A DNA stretch of 53,257 nt from NCBI GenBank assembly GCA_000708835.1, contig DF237416.1, positions 21,896-75,152 of the forward strand. The letters are read 5' to 3'. Shown piece after piece: positions 12,741 to 25,300 of the stretch. The notes beneath the pieces were generated by a model. It saw only the letters and a list, made by a program, of their open reading frames with translations. It was not told the origin of the DNA and searched no databases. Position 1 is the stretch's first letter; each line of letters starts with the position of its first letter. The DNA comes from Klebsormidium nitens. Its lineage: Eukaryota > Streptophyta > Klebsormidiophyceae > Klebsormidiales > Klebsormidiaceae. The translations under genes and the position numbers were made by a program.

Positions 12741-14077
12741 AAGCCCGTATGCTTGGAGTGACCTTTGTAACTGCTTTGTATCATCTGCCCTGGCGATCAG
12801 CGACCGTTTCAGTGGACTCAGATGTCTTCTATATGTACTGGCTGGTCGGAGCAAGTATGTTTCATAGTTGAATTGACAGAGTGCTTTAGTGCTTCTATGT
12901 GCACAGCGCCTGGAATGATTTTAGCATGCTGTGTTTGTCCAGGTTCCACAACTGGTCAGCTGGTCCACAACTCGTGGGGATGCATCGGCCAAAAGAAAAC
13001 TGCGATAAGACGACCTTGGGATGTCGTTCCTGCTGATCACATTCAATGTTAGAATCTGCCAATGGAAATGTCTTGTGCTTGCTTCTCAGTGGGGTCGATT
13101 GTTACTGTCAATGGGGATGTCGGTGGGGCTTTATGGTGGCAGGTAGAAGAATTGTTGGACTGCCAGCTAAGCTTGCCAGGGTATGCACGATGCTGTGTCC
13201 CAAAGTACATTGCTTCCCGTCTGCTAGGATGTTAGTTGTTGTTTCATGTGCTATAAACTTGCTTCTTCCAAGAATTCGCAAAAGGTGGACATTCTGCTTC
13301 TCAATGATCAGAAGACTTTTATTCAATGTATTGCTTGGTTTCAACAGAGGTGTTCAAGGTCTGATTGAATGCTATCAATTCAATGATTGCGAGACCTTCT
13401 CTGACGTTGCACGAGATGGTCTTTCAGTATGTATGCCGTCTGCGCCATGGAGCACAGGCATGTGTTCTGCATGCAGGCTGGTTTACAGCCGCCTATAACA
13501 AAAGATTCTATTGGTTGCAATATGTCCCTCAAGCCAGCTGAAGCGTTATTATGAGACAAGGGTTGGGGATGTGCGCCAGCTTGTAAAAGCTATGTATGCA
13601 GACTCCAGTTTATGTACACTACCGGTGACTTTATCGATTATAGTGCACCATAGGCCCTTGCTGCGGCATGACGCGTTTGCATGCATGTGAGACGCGACAG
13701 CTTCCATGGCCGCCATGACCATGCTTCGAAAATTAATTAGATATGCAGCGAAGGTTTTATGCCATGTTCCACTGTTGCATACAGCCGCGCGAATTGCCGC
13801 GCCTGGAATCAAAATATGGATTGGTTCATTCGACATGTGCCGGCACGCCCGCAATCTGGTGAGATCATAGAAATATTTAAGATCAAGCCCCATGCATAAC
13901 AATAACCTGCAAGTCACTGTCAGAGACCGTCCCAGTACAGTGCACGAAGTGTTAGCTTCTCGTGCATGTCGACTGCACTGATCGATATGGTCGTCTCGAC
14001 TTGCTGCTTTGCTATTGGACTCATGCTCCGTTTGAACGCGTCACAGTATTGTCACATGTTCAAATATGACATTCAGT
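12741..14077. other. 3' region of importin alpha and convergent intergenic space
   Basis: The stretch lies between two convergent genes and should contain both 3' untranslated regions. The open frames on either strand (for example 13046-13498 plus and 13549-13917 minus) have no recognisable domains and irregular composition. I support no gene here. Confidence 0.5.
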
Positions 14078-15582
14078 CTAATGAATTAGATGGCTCAACT
14101 CGTTTAGACAATCCGGCGTTGTTCGTTCAAGCAGATCTAAGTTGAAAACCTTTGCTAATTGTATTTTCAAAGAACTGCTGAAGGCATCTAGAAGCTCAGA
14201 GTCCGACTCTAGAACCAAGCTTCTTCCTATGTTTGTAGCATCCTTTTGCAGCAGATCTTTCACAGATCCAACAGGCCTATCAGAAATTCCGCAAGGAATG
14301 ATACTTTTGAAGGGATCAAGATCATTGGAGACGTTCAGAGCCAAGCCATGGTATGTCACCCACTTTGAGACTCGCACACCAATTGCCGCAACTTTTGACT
14401 CTCCTGCGTGGCATCAACAGAAAGTATTAAAGGTCTAGCAGCTGAAGAAGGCCTACACTAGTGACGAACACAGAACAACGTGAAAGCAAAGAGAATTCTT
14501 GCATCGGAAGAGCGCACTATGCAGATTAAAAGGATCTGTATGAGAATCCACACTCAGCCAGGACAGACTAGGGCAGGGGCAGGAACCAATAACAAGGCAC
14601 TCACCAACCCATACTCCTGTCAACCCTGGTTCTCGTCCGGCCTGGATACCACAGACGTCTTGCAAAGCCAGGATGATCACCTCCTCAAGAGAGCGGAGGT
14701 ACCAGTGCAGATCCGTCTGCTGCCTCCGCAGGTCCAGAATTGGATAGACGACCAACTGAAGCAGATCAAGGATCCAGACACATTTCGCTTCAATCCATCA
14801 AGGGCGGTCTTGAAAAAAGTTGGAAATTTTTGACACAGAGTCTTCGCTTGGTGTGAGAAGAACTTAAGGGTGATTACATTGCCCCCCTTCCTACATGACT
14901 TCAGGTGACCAAGGGGAAGCTAGTTAGATACTCTGCAACTGGCCCCATTACGAATGTGAAGGAGCAAGCAGGGCTGTTACAAAGACGAGAATGGCTGATG
15001 CAGTGTGGATACAGACCTCTCCAGGATCACAGTTCCCTGCTCGAAAGTCTAAAAAGAGGTCATTGCTGGCCATACCTGCCCTGGCCCGTGATACGTCACT
15101 TCTCCGCCCCGCTCAGTCACGTGGAGCTCAAAGGGGGGGTGGTCTTTGTCAAACTTCAGATTTTCAAGCGAGCTGCGAGTCCCAAGAGTAAATACAGGCG
15201 GGTGTTGCAGAATGAGTACCGCATCTGCCATCTCCTCGCCCTTTGATCGCGCCAGGTGCCGCTGGGAGACGAGAGCTTTCTGCCACTCCCAAGCAGTTGA
15301 GTATGGAACTAAAGTTGAGTGGAGATCATAACAGACGCACTGATTGATTGAGGGGGCCTGTACGGTTTCTACAGACAGTGCGATTGCACTTGTTTGATGT
15401 CGTCTGCACCTATTCCTGATGAGTGCGGTGTGACCAACGCTTGGTGCTCCCCCCCACTTGTTCCCTCGTGGCACATACTGGACGGTGGAAGTGTGTTTGC
15501 CCGCCAGGAACTCGTTCGTGAAATTGAGGTTTGCTGGTTGGTAGACAAGAGCACTGCTCGCTGCACGCTCCGCAGCTGGCAT
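14078..15582 (-). CDS. LIP2: octanoyltransferase (lipoyl(octanoyl) transferase), organellar
   Basis: Three exons join in phase: 15076..15582, 14605..14755 and 14078..14403, giving 327 residues. The enzyme moves octanoyl groups from acyl carrier protein to lipoyl domains of the glycine cleavage system and the 2-oxoacid dehydrogenases. Family motifs are all present: [12 protein letters not shown] at the end of exon 1, the catalytic lysine region [20 protein letters not shown] across exons 2 and 3, and the catalytic cysteine in [18 protein letters not shown]. The first 90 or so residues are Ala/Ser/Arg-rich and precede the conserved core, so they probably form a mitochondrial or plastid targeting sequence. 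The ATG at 15582 is the first in frame. The frame also reads open upstream without an ATG. Confidence 0.93.
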
Positions 15583-16358
15583 TGCCCCAGCACCACCAGC
15601 ACCTTTATATCTCTGCAGCACAATTTGCAGCGGCTTGCAACTTGATGACTGCCACTATGAACCTGATAATTTGTTCAGACGACGTGCTACCAAATATTCT
15701 TCTCCTTGACTTCGTGAGATGCTAGATATTTGTTGAAGGAAAGAAGGCGAGTGCTCTGTGAAGCACCAGAATCAAAAACTACCACCCCACCACACGTTGC
15801 ATAGGAACATTCTACCTCTTGATACTCTGCTTCTCAGCTCCAATGCAAAAGACCCCAGGCCAGGATTCATCAAAGCAGGAATGGGCCACTTTCAGAGATC
15901 GAGGCTGCCCATGCCATGCCAGATGCGCCCAGGGCCAAAGCAATGCTCCTGAGTCCTGGACCTGAGGCTGGGGAATTGACTGACAGCTGCGTCTTTCTGC
16001 AGGCGTTGGTTTCTATTAGGTAGTACTAACGATTAATTGAACCTTCGATGCAAGTTCGATCGCAGGCTGACGCTGTCGGTCTCAACCCCAGCTGTTTGAA
16101 CCGGGTTCCACCTGCAATGTTCGAGACGGTTTCGGCAACCGGTACGCCGTCTGCAGCGGCGAGTCGAAACCTTGTCCGGATTGACCCAGGATTGACCCAG
16201 CCGAAGTTGCCTCAAAAGTTAAAACCTGCCTCCATGACCACGAACATGCTTCCCTGCACTTCTGCATGCGCCCCAACTTCGCTAGCTGCGCCACACGAAG
16301 TTCAGCTTTCACAGGTCTCTTCTCAAGCCCAAATTCGCTTCTGTGGCAATTGAGCAAC
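15583..16358. promoter_or_regulatory. divergent intergenic region between LIP2 and the aminopeptidase
   Basis: The two genes diverge from this 0.78 kb stretch, which should carry both promoters. An alternative upstream ATG for the aminopeptidase lies at 16266 in the same frame. No TATA box or other element stands out. Confidence 0.5.
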
Positions 16359-19300
16359 ATGGCGGAGCCTCCTGTTGATGTCCTCCTCCCAAAGAACGTG
16401 TCCCCGGTGAAATACACTCTCACCCTGAAACCTGACCTGGAAACTTTCAAGTTTGGTGGGGTTGCGCAGATTGAGCTGGACGTGAAGGAAGACACCCAGG
16501 AGCTCAAATTCCATGCTGCTGAGCTAGAGTTCCAAAAGGTGGGTGGTTGCGTGTGACAGCTTTGTATGTACCAGAAGTTGCATCTTTTCGACTTGAAATG
16601 TATATATTTCTGTTTTGATTGGTCATGGGGCACTGTCAAGAGTGGCGTGTCTTCAAGTTGAGATGTTCATATTTCTGCTTTGATTGGTCATGGGGCACTG
16701 TCAAGCTTACTGTAGGTTGGGCAGGGTTTCAGGTCACGAGATCTCCAACAATTGGTGCTGTTCCTACCACCATAGATCAGTCCTCTTTTGCTCCGAATCT
16801 CCGTCTGGGCCGAATCCAGATAATATGTTTCCATGGGACAAGGGTTTATGCCCCACAAAAACGGTGTCACCTGAGCTCAGAGCGCAATTGGACAAGTTTG
16901 CACTTTCTTGTGACTTGTAAGTCTGTGCAGGGGTAAGCTTGCTCAAGGTTCTCACTTGCAATTTTAGCCATTGCAAGTTTGGGAAATACTTGGGTACACG
17001 ATCATTCGGGTGTAGAATGAAGCTTCGCTCCAGTCCCTCATATAGCCAACAAGATCAAGCAATCTCGTGTGATAAAGAGTGTTTCTGCCTGGCAATCAGC
17101 ATACAATGCATGGCGAGAATCCAATCCAGTGCGATGCGAGCTACATCATCCCCACTGGCCGTTCTGTTCATGTCAATGTTTCTAATGTCCCTGCATCTCA
17201 CAATCGGTTTGGAAGCATTGGATTCCTCCTTGCGATCAAAGCGTACACAAATTGATCCCACCTTCTGCAATGGAACAACCATAGTAAAAATTACAACTTG
17301 AACTCAAAGTGTTCCAGCTATTGAGGGAAGTTTTGTGACTTTTGCCATTTGACATCTTCTGCCGGACGCAATGTACTTATCTCCACGTTCCTTACTTGCG
17401 AGAGGCAGCACTTCCATAATATGTGTGTGTTGAACAAGACTCCCTGAAGTACAACAAACTCACTAACAAAATCATAACCAGGTAGCCTTCTTATTGTCAC
17501 GACTGCCTGCGCCCTGCAGGTTGTGGTAAAGAGCGATGATGTGAGCAAGGAGCTCGGAGGGGACGCCGTAGTGCTGGACTCGGAGGCAGAGACGGCGACT
17601 GTGAAGCTGGACGGTGCCACTCTGAAGAAGGGCACAGCGCTCCTGACTATCGATTTCACTGGGACACTCAATACCAACATGGCTGGGTTCTACCGTGAGT
17701 GCTTGCATGAAATCTGCCCCTGCAGAGTTCTTTAAATTCTGTGTCACGTCGCTTCCTGAGGACCAGTAGGATTAGGGCATACTGATTGTGACTGTGTGTT
17801 TAAAACCTTTTCGTTCGTAATCCTTGTGACCATGTGCGATGAAAAACGATCTTCGTTTGGCAGTCCTTCACATCCTGAGATCAGCCCCAGCGAACTCCGA
17901 TGGGTGTGGAACCGTCTTTGCTTCAATCCTCCTATTGATCCAATCGCGGAGAATATGGTCACCCAATTCACATTGATCCGGATCGAGGTCGCTGAACGAC
18001 CTCCCATTCCTCCCTAGGCCCTCTGGCAAGATGGAGCAATTTCTTTGTATGTATGTGCTGCTCGAACTGGATCCAAATGCAAACCTTTTAAGCCTAGAAC
18101 GCACTTCGAGGCGCTCCTCTGACGTTTAAAACCCCATTGACTCATCGTTTGTACCACTTCTAGGGTCTGCCTACACCGTTGGCGGCCAGAAGAAGCACCT
18201 GGCGACCACGCAGTTCGAGGCGACCGACGCGCGCCGCGCGTTCCCTAGCTGGGACGAGCCGGCCCAGAAGGCCAAGTTCGACATCACTCTAGTTGTCCCG
18301 TCCGCGCTCACCGCGCTGAGCAACATGCCGGTCGTGAGCGAGACGGACAACGGCGACGGCACCAAGAGCGTGCACTTTGCGGAGACGCCCATATGCAGCA
18401 CGTACTTGGTGGCGTTCATCGTGGGGGAGCTGGAGAAGGTGGAGGGCAAGACCAAGGAGGGCGTCGACGTGAGCATACAATGTGGTTGACGTTGGACTTG
18501 ATTAGCTTCTTCGTGACGGATCTCAGGGAACGTCGGGGTGCAATAGATCGAAAAGATGGAGTTCAAGACCAAGGAGGGCGTCGACGTGAGAAAACGATTT
18601 AATTGAAGTTGGACTTGATGAGCTTCTTTGGACTTGATGAGCTTCTTTGGGACGGATCGCGGGAAACGGAGGGGTGCAATGGATGGCAAAGGTGGAGGGC
18701 AAAACCGAGAGGGCGTCGACGTGAGCACGCAGTCTAGTTGAAGCCGGACTTGACAAACCTTTCTGAGCGTGATGGATGTCGGGTGCAGAAGATGGTGCTC
18801 GATTCGGTACGTTAGCTGGAGGTGGCGGACGGCAAGACCATCGACTATGGTAGTTGAAGTCCAAGTTTGAGTTCTTTGGGGTGTTGTGCTTCGACCCTAT
18901 TGGACGTCTGGAGAGGCTTTCGAGGTATGCACGACGATATCGGGCCTTGAGTTTCAGGTCCAATGACTTTTATGTAGTGGTTGCAGCCAGCGGCGTTGTT
19001 CCTGCTTCAGTCGAATGACGACGATAGGTCGCTTAGGGGGCCGAGGAAAGGTTCACCTGCTGTCCCTTTGCTCTTGCTCTTTGCGACTCCGGTCGTCCCA
19101 TCCCGCCCATCGCTTTTCGAAATGCAATCTAGAATTCTGAGCACCGCGCATCTTTGTAACTCCTTGCAACGCCTGTGCGCTGCAGGTGCGCGTGTTCACC
19201 ACCCCCGGCAAGAAGGAGCAGGGCCGGTTCGCGCTGGAGGTGGCGGCCAAGATCCTGTCCTTCTTCAACGACTACTTCGGGATCGACTACCCGCTGCCCA

Positions 19301-22300
19301 AGAGCGACCTCGTCGCAATCCCCGACTTCGCCGCAGGCGCCATGGAGAACTGGTACGTAGTTCGATGGTTACATTAAGTTTTGGAGGTTCGCTTGCATCG
19401 GCGTACATTTTTTTGAGTCCGTTTCAGAGGATCACTAGTAATGGATTTGCAAGTTTGTGGCAATTTACAGGACGGTTTCAAAACTCGACTATATCTTTTT
19501 ATCCATTTGTGCTGCCGCAGCTAGAGTCTGCCTCAAGGTCTTCACGACCGGGTTCTTCTCCTGCTTTTTCCCGATATGTGATCGGTTATGAGTCTGTACA
19601 AGCGGAAGTACCCTGCCTCTTATTGCCGAAAACTGTCAACGTTCGCCCTCCGCTTGATCGTTAGCACGTTCCTACGGTCCTGCACACATGTGGTCATTTA
19701 CCACACCCAGACTTGTTCCCTTGGCGGCAGATCCATCGCTGATCTTCTTGCCACGTGTCCAGGGGCCTCATCACCTTCCGGGAGACGGCCCTCCTGGTCG
19801 ACGAGAACACGTCTGCCACGGGGCGGCAGCGCGTTGCGTATGTAGTGGCACACGAGCTGGCGCATCAGGTGAGGATTCTTATAACGAACCGATTGTTCGC
19901 TGAGTCGTCATGTAGTGTGCATCGCGTCGAGCCGGTGCGCTCAGAGAATGCGAGTGTGCAAATTACTTCCCCTGGCTCTTGTACATTTGAAGAATGAGTA
20001 GCTTCGAGTCTGAATGGAACTTCTGATTTTGATTCCGTCATGACGGGACTCTAGTAACAATCAAAAGCGCTTTCAAAGACAGATTGTGAAGGCAGCAGCG
20101 GTCGCAGGGCGTTGCCTCTCCGCTTAAGTGAATCGTTGGCTCGCTCTTGGTACAGTGGTTCGGCAACCTCGTGACGATGAGCTGGTGGACGGACCTGTGG
20201 CTCAACGGTAAGCCTGCATAGATCCCCGATCGGAAAGCCTCCTCTTTCTGCACACATGAAACGGAGGAGACGTCAATCTGCTCGGTACGAATTTCCGTTT
20301 GAGCAAGGAGGAGCGGTTGAGGCAACTGCTTCACGTCATGTAAATTGCAAGACGAGGCTTGTGAAAATTTCAGATTCTTTGATTTCAAACCAGAATTTCT
20401 ACGTCTGCCAAGTCGCAGTCCACTAATATCGCCTCGTTCACTTGCATGAAGAGGGCTTCGCCACGTGGGTGGGCTGGCTGGGAGTCGACCATGTGTTCCC
20501 GGAGTGGGACGTCTGGACACAGGTACGGCCTCCCACTTTGACACCCGAGCCAATCTGAGCAACGTCTTTAGGGCTGAAACTACACGTCACACGACCAGAC
20601 CTCAGCATTCATCCCAGAGCAAATTCCAAAAGCTTGGTAAAGGTCCGCAAAGCATTTACTCGCTTGGGAGCGACGGTGCTTTCATAGACCAAACTCCTCG
20701 TAGTCGTGCCTCGAAGCTACTCAGGAAGCTGGCTGTTTATCTCATCGACGACATCATCAATGGTTCTTCTCACACGGTCCAATAACCTGACGGTTCTGGC
20801 TCAAGTGCCCCGGAGCGGAGGCGCGTTGTTCTATTCCCTCAACATCACAGCTTGCAGATCCACGAAGAGTTACAAGTCCAGGTTACCATAATCTCAAGGA
20901 CCTACAACCCGCTGGAGTTCGCATGTGAACCTTCAGCCTCAATACTGGGGTGCCTGCAAGTCGTACTCGTGCAGTAGTGCTGGAGCATGGTAAAAACCAG
21001 GTAAACAAACCTTGCCGGGTGCAGTTCACCGGCAGTGAGGCCACCCGCGCGCTGACTACCGACGCGCTGCTGTCGTCGCACCCGGTGGAGGTGCCCATCA
21101 AGGACCCCAAGGAGATCGGGCAAGTCTTTGACGCGCTGAGCTACCAGAAGGGCGCCTGCGTCATTCGCCAGCTGGAGGCCGCGCTCGGGGCGGACGACTT
21201 CAAGAAGGTGAGGTACCCTTCCTCGTGACGTCGTCTCGCTCTCCAAATACGAGTGATGCTTGTATTCTGTCGTAAGCTGGTGGATCCGTTGAAGGTCTCC
21301 CTTCCTCAAACAGTATTTGTACCGCCACCAGTACGGCAAGGTAAACCGACCCCAATTCTCAAACCGGAGGCTCGAATGTTGACCACCTGTTCGGGCCAGA
21401 GCCTCCATCAGTGATCTGCACTGCCACCAGTATGGCTGAGATAAATAAACTTCAATGCTAAAATGGCAAAATCAAATCCCAAACCCGAAATACATTTCTC
21501 GACCATCAACTTTTCCAGGGCTTGCACCAGTACTTGCACTGTCACCCCTATACCTAAAGGACATCCGTCTCCGGATCCAACCCCCGATCTCCAACCCGAA
21601 ACCCGACACTCATACCTTGACTGCCTTATTTTTCAGGGCCTGCACCAGTACTTGCACCGCCACCAGTACGGCAACACGGTGACCACCGACCTGTGGGCGG
21701 CCCTCAGCGAGTCCTCGGGCAAGCCCGTGCAGTCATGGATGGAGAGCTGGACCCGCCAGACCGGTTTCCCCCTCATCACGGTTACCGACAACAAAGGGCT
21801 CGAGCTCAGGCAGAATCGCTTCCTGTCGTCCGGCCCCCCCGCGCCGGAGCAGGACCAGCAGCTGTGGTGGGTGCCCATCAACGCGTCGCAGGGGGGGGGC
21901 GCGGAAGGAGTCACGGAATTGCCGCTGTTTGTGCTCAAGGTGAGAGGCGGAAGATTACTTGCTTTTGTACCGGATTAAACGTTGGGGCTACAACAATTGG
22001 GCCTGAAAGGTCTTTCTTGCCAGCCTGCAGGTCGAAGTCGCCCTTATGCCGTTTCTCAGTGGCTTGGCTATCGATGTAGTCGGCTCAGTTGGCTTTTGTC
22101 TATTGCGTCTTCTTCTGCAAAGCTGCTGCCATCAGTTCTTTCTTGTGATGCAAAGCAAAATATGTCCCCCTTCGCTTCCTTTACGAAAGGGACTTGTCCT
22201 TTGACAATCCAGTCCCGACGCCATCAGCGCCCCACTTAGGATTTCCAGCGCCCAGCAATACTTCATCCAAGCTCTACTCGCCCCCAACTTCAGTTTGCCG

Positions 22301-25300
22301 CCTCTGCTCGTAGCCCCACCACCTCTCTAAACTCTTCTGTTGACTTCCCAGGACCGCGAGGCGGACTTCTCGAGCGCGGCACCGGCCTCTTCTGACAGCT
22401 GGCTCAAGCTGAACCGGGCGCAAACGGGCATCTACCGGGTGAACTACACGCCGGATCTGTGGAAAGCTTTGGCAGGGGCCGTCAAGTCGCTGGCACTGCC
22501 GCCCGTGGACCGACTAGGTAAGGGGGAAGCATCCGCTTGCTCGGTGAACAAATTTACTGACAGGCTCGGCAGCGGAGGGCGTTACGAAGACACCTGGTGA
22601 TTGACAGTAAACTTTGTTTCCAGTCGATGACAACGATAGCTCTGAGCAAAGCTGTAAGTATGCGGGGAGGGAAACGTTGAGGAAGATGACGTTTCCCCTT
22701 TGGGCGCGGCGCTTTGCTGACTTGAGGGCTGGCTGGAGACTTTCGGTCTTCGTCAAGCTGACAGACTACACAGACCCCTTGTCTTTAGACAGTTTGCCAA
22801 AAGAACCTTGGATCGACTGCGGTTTTTGCCACCTCCGCTTGGACCCAGGAGTCGCTGAGCTTGCTCTGCCTTCTCTTTGGTTGCCGCGTCTTCCATGCAA
22901 GCCCGCTGCTAGGCTCCAAATCCGTCACCAGTCTGCAACCGCTGATTGTCCTGAGCACTTTCCTGTGGCAGGTGTGATCAGCGATGCGTTTGCGCTGTCC
23001 AAGGCGGGCGTGCTCCGCACCAGCCAGACCCTCGAGCTGCTGCTCTCCTACGCCAACGAAACCGAGTGAGCGCCCGTTCTCATAAAACTTCCTGGAGCCC
23101 TTATTGCCGATATGCCTTTGGCTGCTGACTTGAGGTTCAGCTTGTCGTTGCTTCGCTCTTTCAGTTAGCGTTTCCCTTTTGCTCTCGGTAGCTGCTACTC
23201 TGCCCAATGCAATCGGTAGTGCTTAGAAAGGGCACTCTCGAAGGAGTGCTGTAGGAGTGCCCTGGCTCGCCTCCCTTTTATTAGCCACTCTAACACTGAC
23301 TCTTTGAAGATTCCCTTGTCATTGGTGCCCTCTTCGCTTGTGCTCTTAAGTTGCACCGGCACATTACCTTTCATTGCCCTTTCGTGGCAGCTAAACGGTA
23401 TTTTTTGCGGTTGAGCTGCGACATGCGTACTCGCATGCAATGGCAGGTTACGCCTCCCAGGAACCTTCCTTCCTCTTCCCCCTGCAGCTACACGGTGTGG
23501 AACCAGCTGAGCGGCGACTTCGGCGAGCTGGACTCCATCTTGTCGACGACGTCGTTTTACCCCGCCGTACAGCGCGTGGGCCGCCAGCTGTACAGCACCA
23601 TTGGGCAACAGATCGGCTGGGACGCGCAACCGGTGCGCAACCTGCCGCCCTTGTCCAGACCGCTCGGTTCTGCTCTGTTTGCGAGGGCTCTCGGGTGTAG
23701 TCAGGCAGCACCGGATTTGAGGCACTATTGCATTTGGTTCGTGTGAGGGATGGGCTGGTGGGAATGAGATGGCAACCTGGTGGAGATGCCAGGTGAAAAG
23801 ATCGTGGGAGTGAACATTGGAGGCGCAAGATGTGTTTGAATGGCGAGAAACGGGAGTGATCTTGGAGTTGGTTATAATCGACGCGCACCTTTCGAGGACG
23901 TCAACTCCCAGCGGCAATGCCTAGCTCGTAGGAGCAGCCGAGAGAAGGCCGAGCGTCACAGTGGGGCCAACTTTCACCCGTCCTTCTGAGCATCTATTTT
24001 GTTTCTGTAGTCAACTCGGCACTGCCACCTCGAGTCCCCTTCAAGGTCTCTACGCGCTCCGCTGATGTCCCAATTTCCCCTTGATAATCCTGCGCCTTTC
24101 TCGAGCGCCAATGCGAGCTCACTTACCTTGCTGTCTTTGTTGTTGCAGGGCGAGACGCACCTGATCGGGCTGCTGCGGCCGCTGGTGCTGAGCAAGCTGG
24201 CCAAATACAAGGACGAGGCCACAATCGCCAAGAGCCGCCAGCTCTTCGGCCTCCTGCAGGGCGACCCCACGTGAGTGCATGTCCTCAGAATGGTCGCCAT
24301 GTCTGCGTTGGTAATTTCAAGCTCTTCTCTTCGGCGCAAGGGGTGTAGGCACCGGGCAAAGCAGCGCCCGAATGTTGCGCCGCGGATCAAGCTAAGACAA
24401 CCTTTTGCTTTCGACCCTCAGAAGTCGGGCCTTCAATCCTGCCAGGCCTCCTTGATTTCCTTGCTTGTTACGTCATCACAAAGGTGGCACGTGCGTTCAC
24501 TTTCTGTGTCGACCGCCTTTGATGCACGGCACCAACAACGATTACGCATATCCCGACCATATCACTTGTGTTGCACGTACTGAACTGCATTTCTTTTTCG
24601 ACCGGAGCTCGTAAGTCTTTCTGTGGAGAAAACACTTCAACTCGTGTTTGTGCGGCAGGTCGGTGCACCCCGACTTGCGCGGCGTGGTAGTGAGCACGGC
24701 GGTGTCAGAAGGCGGCCGCGCCGAGTACGAGGCGGTCAAGGAGCTGTACCGCAAGTCGGATTCTGCGGAGCAGAAGATCAAGTACCTCACCGGTCAGCCC
24801 GCCGCACGCTCACGGCGTTGCTTCCCCTATGTTCCGCTCCGTTGCCTAGCTTTTTCTGGTCTGTTTCTCGGCATCTCGTATGGGCCGCGAAACAGTTCTC
24901 TGCCCCGTCTTTTCTTGTAGCCTCGGAAATGTAGAAGGTTTCCAGTGCTTTGAACAAGCACCGGAGACGTCCATCTGTGCTTTAGATTGAGTTTGTGACA
25001 CTTGAGGAGAGGGCTGACGGGGGCAGGTTACTTCAGGGCGTTGAAAGCTTGGTGACGGACCGCTTGCCATCTGATCTCATTTCGACGCTGCAGTCCACGG
25101 TCGTCGACAAAGGCCGCGGCTGTGTTTGTTCCTGGGATGGCCACATCGTGGGGCCACATCATATGATCTGTCCTTGCTTGCCTCCCAAAATCGCCGGAAG
25201 GGAATTCTGAATTTCGCACAAGACTCCGCTTTACAATAGGGCAGAGGAACGCTTCCAGGGTGAAAGGTACCCTTTCGTGCCGAACCCGTCAGTTTTTCTT

